Of a stretch of DNA of 9,179 nt, positions 6,414 through 9,179 are shown one piece after another (within the stretch, counting starts at the first letter, position 1; the number at the start of each line of letters is the position of its first letter). The translations under genes were made by a program, and so were the position numbers. Origin of the DNA: Simkania sp. (GTDB lineage: Bacteria > Chlamydiota > Chlamydiia > Chlamydiales > Simkaniaceae); contig JANQSR010000028.1 in the NCBI GenBank assembly GCA_028279205.1, forward strand, positions 1 through 9,179. The letters are read 5' to 3'. The notes under the pieces are model-generated. The model was not told the origin of the DNA. It ran no database searches and saw only the letters and a program-made list of their open reading frames with translations.

Positions 6414-6719
6414 GCCATAGCCGAAGCTTTTATCGCTCGTTCGAAGGCTACTTTGGTTGATTTTTCGAATTATGGTCATTATTACGAACTTCCGAAATCG
6501 GATCGTGATCAACCGATGAGAAAATTTGGAAGAGAGCAAGTCATCCAAATTGGGGAAAGTTCCCATGATCTAAAAAGGCATGCAAAAGGGACTCAAAGAT
6601 TGATTGTCCGAGAAGACTTCTGGAGTACCTATATGATAAAGGAGATCGGAAGTTGGGAAGGCTATGTGCTAAAGACAGCTTCTTTCATGCATAGACATGG
6701 AGATTTGCCAGAGATTTGG
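5871..6719 (+). repeat. tandem coding repeat, unit 1 (contains the TGA)
   Basis: This unit of about 283 codons aligns with 6792-7631 at a constant offset of 921 nt from its start to the HYYELPKSD motif (6477 and 7398). A 4-codon and a 1-codon indel then shift it slightly. Protein identity is roughly 60% by eye, so the duplication is old. The unit ends at the LPEIW motif. Confidence 0.85.
6411..6413 (+). pseudogene. nonsense codon splitting the tandem-repeat gene (5733-7670)
   Basis: TGA stands where the paired repeat unit has TGG at 7332-7334, within the shared context GCTGTGTG(A/G)GCCATAGCCGA. A single G-to-A change explains it. Both flanking frames are open (frame of 5733) and the downstream frame is conserved to its TAG at 7668-7670. 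This suggests a recent mutation, or a sequencing error, rather than long decay. Confidence 0.7.
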
Positions 6720-7670
6720 AAGACAACATTGAAAGATCGGGTTGATTTGGGATTTATTCAACGGATGCCCAATGAGATTTTATTGAAAATAGTCTCTTTT
6801 ATCTCCATCGATAACACGCGTATGGCAGAATCGTCGAAGGCGAAAAGAGCGATCAACACATTCATTGCATTCGAAAAAGCACATAGAAAGACCAAAAAAA
6901 GTACATTTTTCAACAATGAAAGGACAACTAGAGAATTTTTAAAACAGATGCTGCACTTTCGGAGATCTCTTGGCAATGCACCACTCGATAATGGTTTAAA
7001 TTTAAATATTCGCACAATAAAAAAATCTTTTGATTTATATCTTAAAGATCCAGATAACGATTTTCTCTTAATTTTCAAGTTAAACGAGAAGATAAAAGAA
7101 CTATCAAAAGAAATTTTTGACTTGGCAAATTTGATGTTTACTCCAGCTAATATTGAAATGAATGTTGTTAGTTTTCAAGCTAATCCTGAAAAAATGCCAC
7201 GCAGATTTCGCGAAAGCAAAAAATTTTTTAAGTTTTGGATCGGAGGTGACACAGGTGGCATTACCATCGAAACCCCTCTCCAATGGATTACTATCTACAA
7301 CTCAGCTCGAGATAAACTTGATCCAGCTGTGTGGGCCATAGCCGAGGCTCTTATCGCTCGTTCGGGGGCGACTTTGACTCATGTTCCTACTTCTCCTCAT
7401 TATTACGAACTTCCGAAATCTGATTGTGATCAACCGATTAGAAAATTTGAAAGAGAACAGATCATTCAAATTACGGAGAATTTTTGTGATCTAAAAGGAA
7501 CTCAAAGATTGATTGCCCCAAAAAACAATTTTTGGACTGTCTATGTCATAAAGGATACGGGAAGTTGGGAGGGCTATGTGCTAGAAACAGCTCTTTCCAG
7601 ACACACACATGGCAATTGGCCAGAGATTTGGGACGATATTGAGAGCGGAGAGTGCGTTACAGAGGAATAG
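6453..7670 (+). CDS. C-terminal part of the tandem-repeat protein, with F-box-like motif
   Basis: This 405-codon frame follows the TGA in the same frame as the upstream half. Its nominal start is TTG at 6453 inside repeat unit 1, with no ribosome site, so independent translation is doubtful. Later Met codons at residues 22, 61 and 105 also lack good sites. Residues 1-89 complete unit 1 and 114-393 form the complete unit 2. Between them, residues 101-121 read FIQRMPNEILLKIVSFIS and continue ID, matching the first half of the F-box consensus (LPxEILxxIxSFL). F-box proteins bind Skp1 and bring substrates to SCF ubiquitin ligases in eukaryotes; amoeba-associated bacteria use them as effectors. 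The C-terminal region GSWEGYVLETA is shared by both units and is of unknown function. The protein ends in an acidic tail. The F-box reading is by motif only. Confidence 0.6.
   Translation: MVDFSNYGHYYELPKSDRDQPMRKFGREQVIQIGESSHDLKRHAKGTQRLIVREDFWSTYMIKEIGSWEGYVLKTASFMHRHGDLPEIWKTTLKDRVDLGFIQRMPNEILLKIVSFISIDNTRMAESSKAKRAINTFIAFEKAHRKTKKSTFFNNERTTREFLKQMLHFRRSLGNAPLDNGLNLNIRTIKKSFDLYLKDPDNDFLLIFKLNEKIKELSKEIFDLANLMFTPANIEMNVVSFQANPEKMPRRFRESKKFFKFWIGGDTGGITIETPLQWITIYNSARDKLDPAVWAIAEALIARSGATLTHVPTSPHYYELPKSDCDQPIRKFEREQIIQITENFCDLKGTQRLIAPKNNFWTVYVIKDTGSWEGYVLETALSRHTHGNWPEIWDDIESGECVTEE
6792..7631 (+). repeat. tandem coding repeat, unit 2 (intact, preceded by F-box-like motif)
   Basis: This is the partner of 5871-6719 and has no stop codon. 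It runs from VSFISIDNT to NWPEIW. The 12 codons just before its start, which hold the core of the F-box-like motif, have no counterpart before unit 1: the anchor RVDL lies 18 residues before the shared Val here but only 6 residues before it in unit 1. Confidence 0.85.
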
Positions 7671-8084
7671 CTAAAAACCAATTTGCGGCATTTATGGGAG
7701 CAATCTGGTTTAACCTCAAAAGAATTTGCATGATAGCCCCTCCAAATCTTCAGCTGACCTGAGGGAGCGGTGTGTCTTGAGGTAGAAATCCGCTGGATCA
7801 CAACAGTAAAACAACACAAAAAAGGGTGTCAAATGGGTCTAATTAGATGATTTTTTAGATAGATTTCATTTTTTGGACTGCTCTTTCAAAAACAATACTC
7901 AATCACATCCGTTTCTCTTAGATCGAAACAGTCCCATATTGAAAAGATAAAAAAGAGGATCCAAAAATCACCAAAACGTGGCAGAAAAAGCAAGAGAGGT
8001 ATGGGTAGGAGCTAAGCGCAAATGAATCTGATTGAAGATTAAAATGTTGAAAGGCTCACGTCTCAATCATTCTTTTACGCCCAG
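7671..8084. other. gene-free stretch between the tandem-repeat gene and rluD
   Basis: About 410 bp between two convergent genes. I find no RNA gene, no repeat shared with the rest of the window and no strong terminator. A - strand frame over about 7675-7770 reads RFGGAIMQILLRLNQIAP and onward to a stop in the tandem gene's tail region. A + strand frame over about 7865-8015 encodes a basic peptide ending KSPKRGRKSKRGMGRS. Both could be fragments of lost genes, but neither is recognised. TCTAATTAGA (7838-7847) followed by TGATTTTTT is a weak palindrome with a T-run. Confidence 0.3.
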
Positions 8085-9005
8085 TTAGGGGCTAGAAAAG
8101 AAATTCCGCATGATCTTCTGCATGTCATGGGGAAGGGGGGCTACAAAGTTTAGATTTTGATCTTTTATGGGATGAGAGAGTTTGATCCGATAGGCATGGA
8201 GCAATTGCCGTTTCACGCCGAATTTCTTGTTGATTTTATCGATTCCATAGGTAGAGTCGCCCAAAATCGGAGTTTGGTTGTGCTTTAGATGCACTCTTAT
8301 CTGATGCGTGCGACCCGTCAACAAGGAGGCAGAAATCAAAGAAAAATGGTTTCCCCGCTTTAAGGGCTCAATGATCGTCATCGCCTCTTTTCCACTCTTT
8401 AAAACTGTCATCTGTTTGCGGCAAGAGGGGTTTCTCCCAATGGGGCCATCGATTTTGCAAGCATTCGGGTGACCAACAGTGATGGTCATATACTCTTTTT
8501 CAATCTCACGGTTTTTAAACTGGTTGATAAGCTTTTGGTAAGCATCGGAAGATTTTGCCGCGATAAGCACCCCAGATGTCTCCCTATCCAAACGGTGCAC
8601 AATACCAGGCCGATGCTCTTTCCCAGGCAACAAATTTCCCTGGCAGTGATGAAGAATCGCGTGGACAAACGTTCCCTTGGGATGCCCTGGAGAGGGATGA
8701 ACGACCATGCCAGCAGGCTTATTTACGCAGAGGAGATGCTCATCTTCAAACAGCACATCGAGCGGGATTGATTCGGGGATGAGATTGACCTCCTCTAAAG
8801 GAAGAAACTTCACCTCAATCCTATCTCCGATTTTCGGACTCATTCTCTTTTTAGTGACAGCCCCGTTGACACAAACCGCCTCCGCATCAATCAAATATTG
8901 AAAATAGGTACGAGAGTAGGAAGGAAACCGGGTCACAAGAAACTTATCGAGCCTTTCGACCTTTTCAGACTCGACGGTAAAACAATTTTTCAAAAGGCAT
9001 TTCAT
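8085..9005 (-). CDS. rluD: 23S rRNA pseudouridine synthase, RluD/RluC family
   Basis: The protein has 306 residues, the normal size for RluD-type enzymes, which convert specific uridines in the large-subunit rRNA to pseudouridine. An S4-like RNA-binding domain occupies about 17-64 (RLDKFLVTRFPSYSRTYFQ and onward). The catalytic domain carries the family signature HRLDRETSG at 137-145 with catalytic Asp140. It is preceded by NKPAGMVVHPSPGH (95-108) and followed by the uridine-pocket motif GRTHQIRVHL (231-240) and LLHAYRI (268-274). All key residues are present and nothing suggests damage. The ATG at 9003-9005 has AAGG just 3 nt upstream, slightly close, but no better in-frame start is seen. 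A partly visible gene on the same strand ends 44 bp upstream, so the two may be cotranscribed. The exact target uridines (RluD or RluC type) cannot be told from sequence alone. Confidence 0.92.
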   Translation of the reverse strand: MKCLLKNCFTVESEKVERLDKFLVTRFPSYSRTYFQYLIDAEAVCVNGAVTKKRMSPKIGDRIEVKFLPLEEVNLIPESIPLDVLFEDEHLLCVNKPAGMVVHPSPGHPKGTFVHAILHHCQGNLLPGKEHRPGIVHRLDRETSGVLIAAKSSDAYQKLINQFKNREIEKEYMTITVGHPNACKIDGPIGRNPSCRKQMTVLKSGKEAMTIIEPLKRGNHFSLISASLLTGRTHQIRVHLKHNQTPILGDSTYGIDKINKKFGVKRQLLHAYRIKLSHPIKDQNLNFVAPLPHDMQKIMRNFFSSP

Positions 9006-9049
9006 GCACCTTATAGTAGCGTAAGTAGAGAATAGATCTCAACAATGGG

Positions 9050-9179
9050 TCATTCCCCCTCTTCGGAACGCTTGAGTTTGCGAGCCTCCTCGTGCGCTTT
9101 TTCCATCTCTTTTTTGATCTGCTGACAGATTTGACTCATAAGGGTTGAAAGGAACCGACGAACAAATGTATCCAAATGA
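9050..9179 (-). CDS. 3' end of a gene upstream of rluD, hypothetical (partial)
   Basis: The frame is open from the window edge to TGA at 9050-9052 and encodes the last 42 residues of a protein. It reads HLDTFVRRFLSTLMSQICQQ and then a highly charged helix ending KAHEEARKLKRSEEGE. The other two frames on this strand give poor protein, so this one is the likely coding frame. An ATG within it (codon 14 of the visible part, about 9138-9140) could even be the start of a very short protein. The gene lies 44 bp before rluD on the same strand. In Chlamydia I recall a small conserved gene of unknown function beside the rluD homologue, and this may be its counterpart. The function is unknown. Confidence 0.5.
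   Translation of the reverse strand, partial: HLDTFVRRFLSTLMSQICQQIKKEMEKAHEEARKLKRSEEGE

Noticed and set aside
7574..7819. An 81-codon - strand frame overlapping the end of the tandem-repeat gene.
   Set aside because: Part of it is antisense to the conserved repeat unit, there is no ribosome site or recognised motif, and its composition does not look like a selected protein.
7865..8015. A + strand frame encoding a short basic peptide ending KSPKRGRKSKRGMGRS, considered as a transposase or histone-like fragment.
   Set aside because: It has no usable start codon, is under 50 residues and matches no family pattern I can name; at most it is noted as debris.
8469..8771. A 100-codon + strand frame inside rluD.
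   Set aside because: It is antisense to the catalytic core of a well-conserved enzyme and has no features of its own.
9009..9040. A - strand promoter-like pair (TTGAGA, 18 nt, TACTAT) just before rluD.
   Set aside because: The -10 element would lie only about 6 nt before the ATG, so transcription would begin at or inside the gene; cotranscription with the upstream gene is simpler.
1..9179. CRISPR array or toxin-antitoxin or other defence cassette.
   Set aside because: No regularly spaced short repeats and no paired small genes with nuclease, toxin or antitoxin motifs are present on either strand.

Overview
The window reads as chromosome from a member of the Chlamydiae, most likely one of the amoeba- or protist-associated ('environmental') families rather than Chlamydia itself. 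The main support is a CopN/SctW type III secretion gatekeeper (180-1349) followed at once by a CesT/Scc1-like secretion chaperone (1353-1811). Further support comes from a KhpA-type KH protein and an RluD-type pseudouridine synthase close together on the other strand, and from an F-box-like motif, a eukaryotic-type feature found in amoeba-associated chlamydiae. I cannot fix the genus from sequence alone.

Layout. Positions 1-117 hold one copy of a small, nearly palindromic repeat with MITE-like structure. Next on the + strand come copN, its probable chaperone, a 618-residue protein I do not recognise (GTG start, 1865-3721) and a 335-residue protein with a hydrophobic N-terminal part (3863-4870). 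On the - strand lie khpA (4991-5242), rluD (8085-9005) and the 3' end of a further gene (9050-9179, open at the window edge). Between khpA and rluD sits an island of about 2.8 kb. It contains a probable decayed IS200/IS605-type end (about 5331-5390), a second MITE-like copy in opposite orientation (5582-5713), and a gene made of two tandem repeats of about 300 codons (5733-7670). That gene is split by one in-frame TGA at 6411-6413. The second repeat has TGG (Trp) at the exactly equivalent position.

How the parts relate. CopN and its chaperone would act together: the chaperone holds the gatekeeper for the type III apparatus, and CopN controls substrate switching and can itself be secreted. KhpA and RluD are RNA-related housekeeping proteins that I recall as near neighbours in Chlamydia, so the island looks like an insertion that parted them. 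The F-box-like motif in the second tandem repeat would suit an effector that engages host Skp1/ubiquitin ligase machinery, but nothing in the sequence proves secretion or expression, and the TGA suggests the gene is decaying.

The strongest unexplained signals are the inverted MITE-like pair, with one copy ending 62 bp before copN and the other 19 bp before the F-box-like gene, and the TGG/TGA tandem duplication. All calls come from reading the sequence; no database search was possible.
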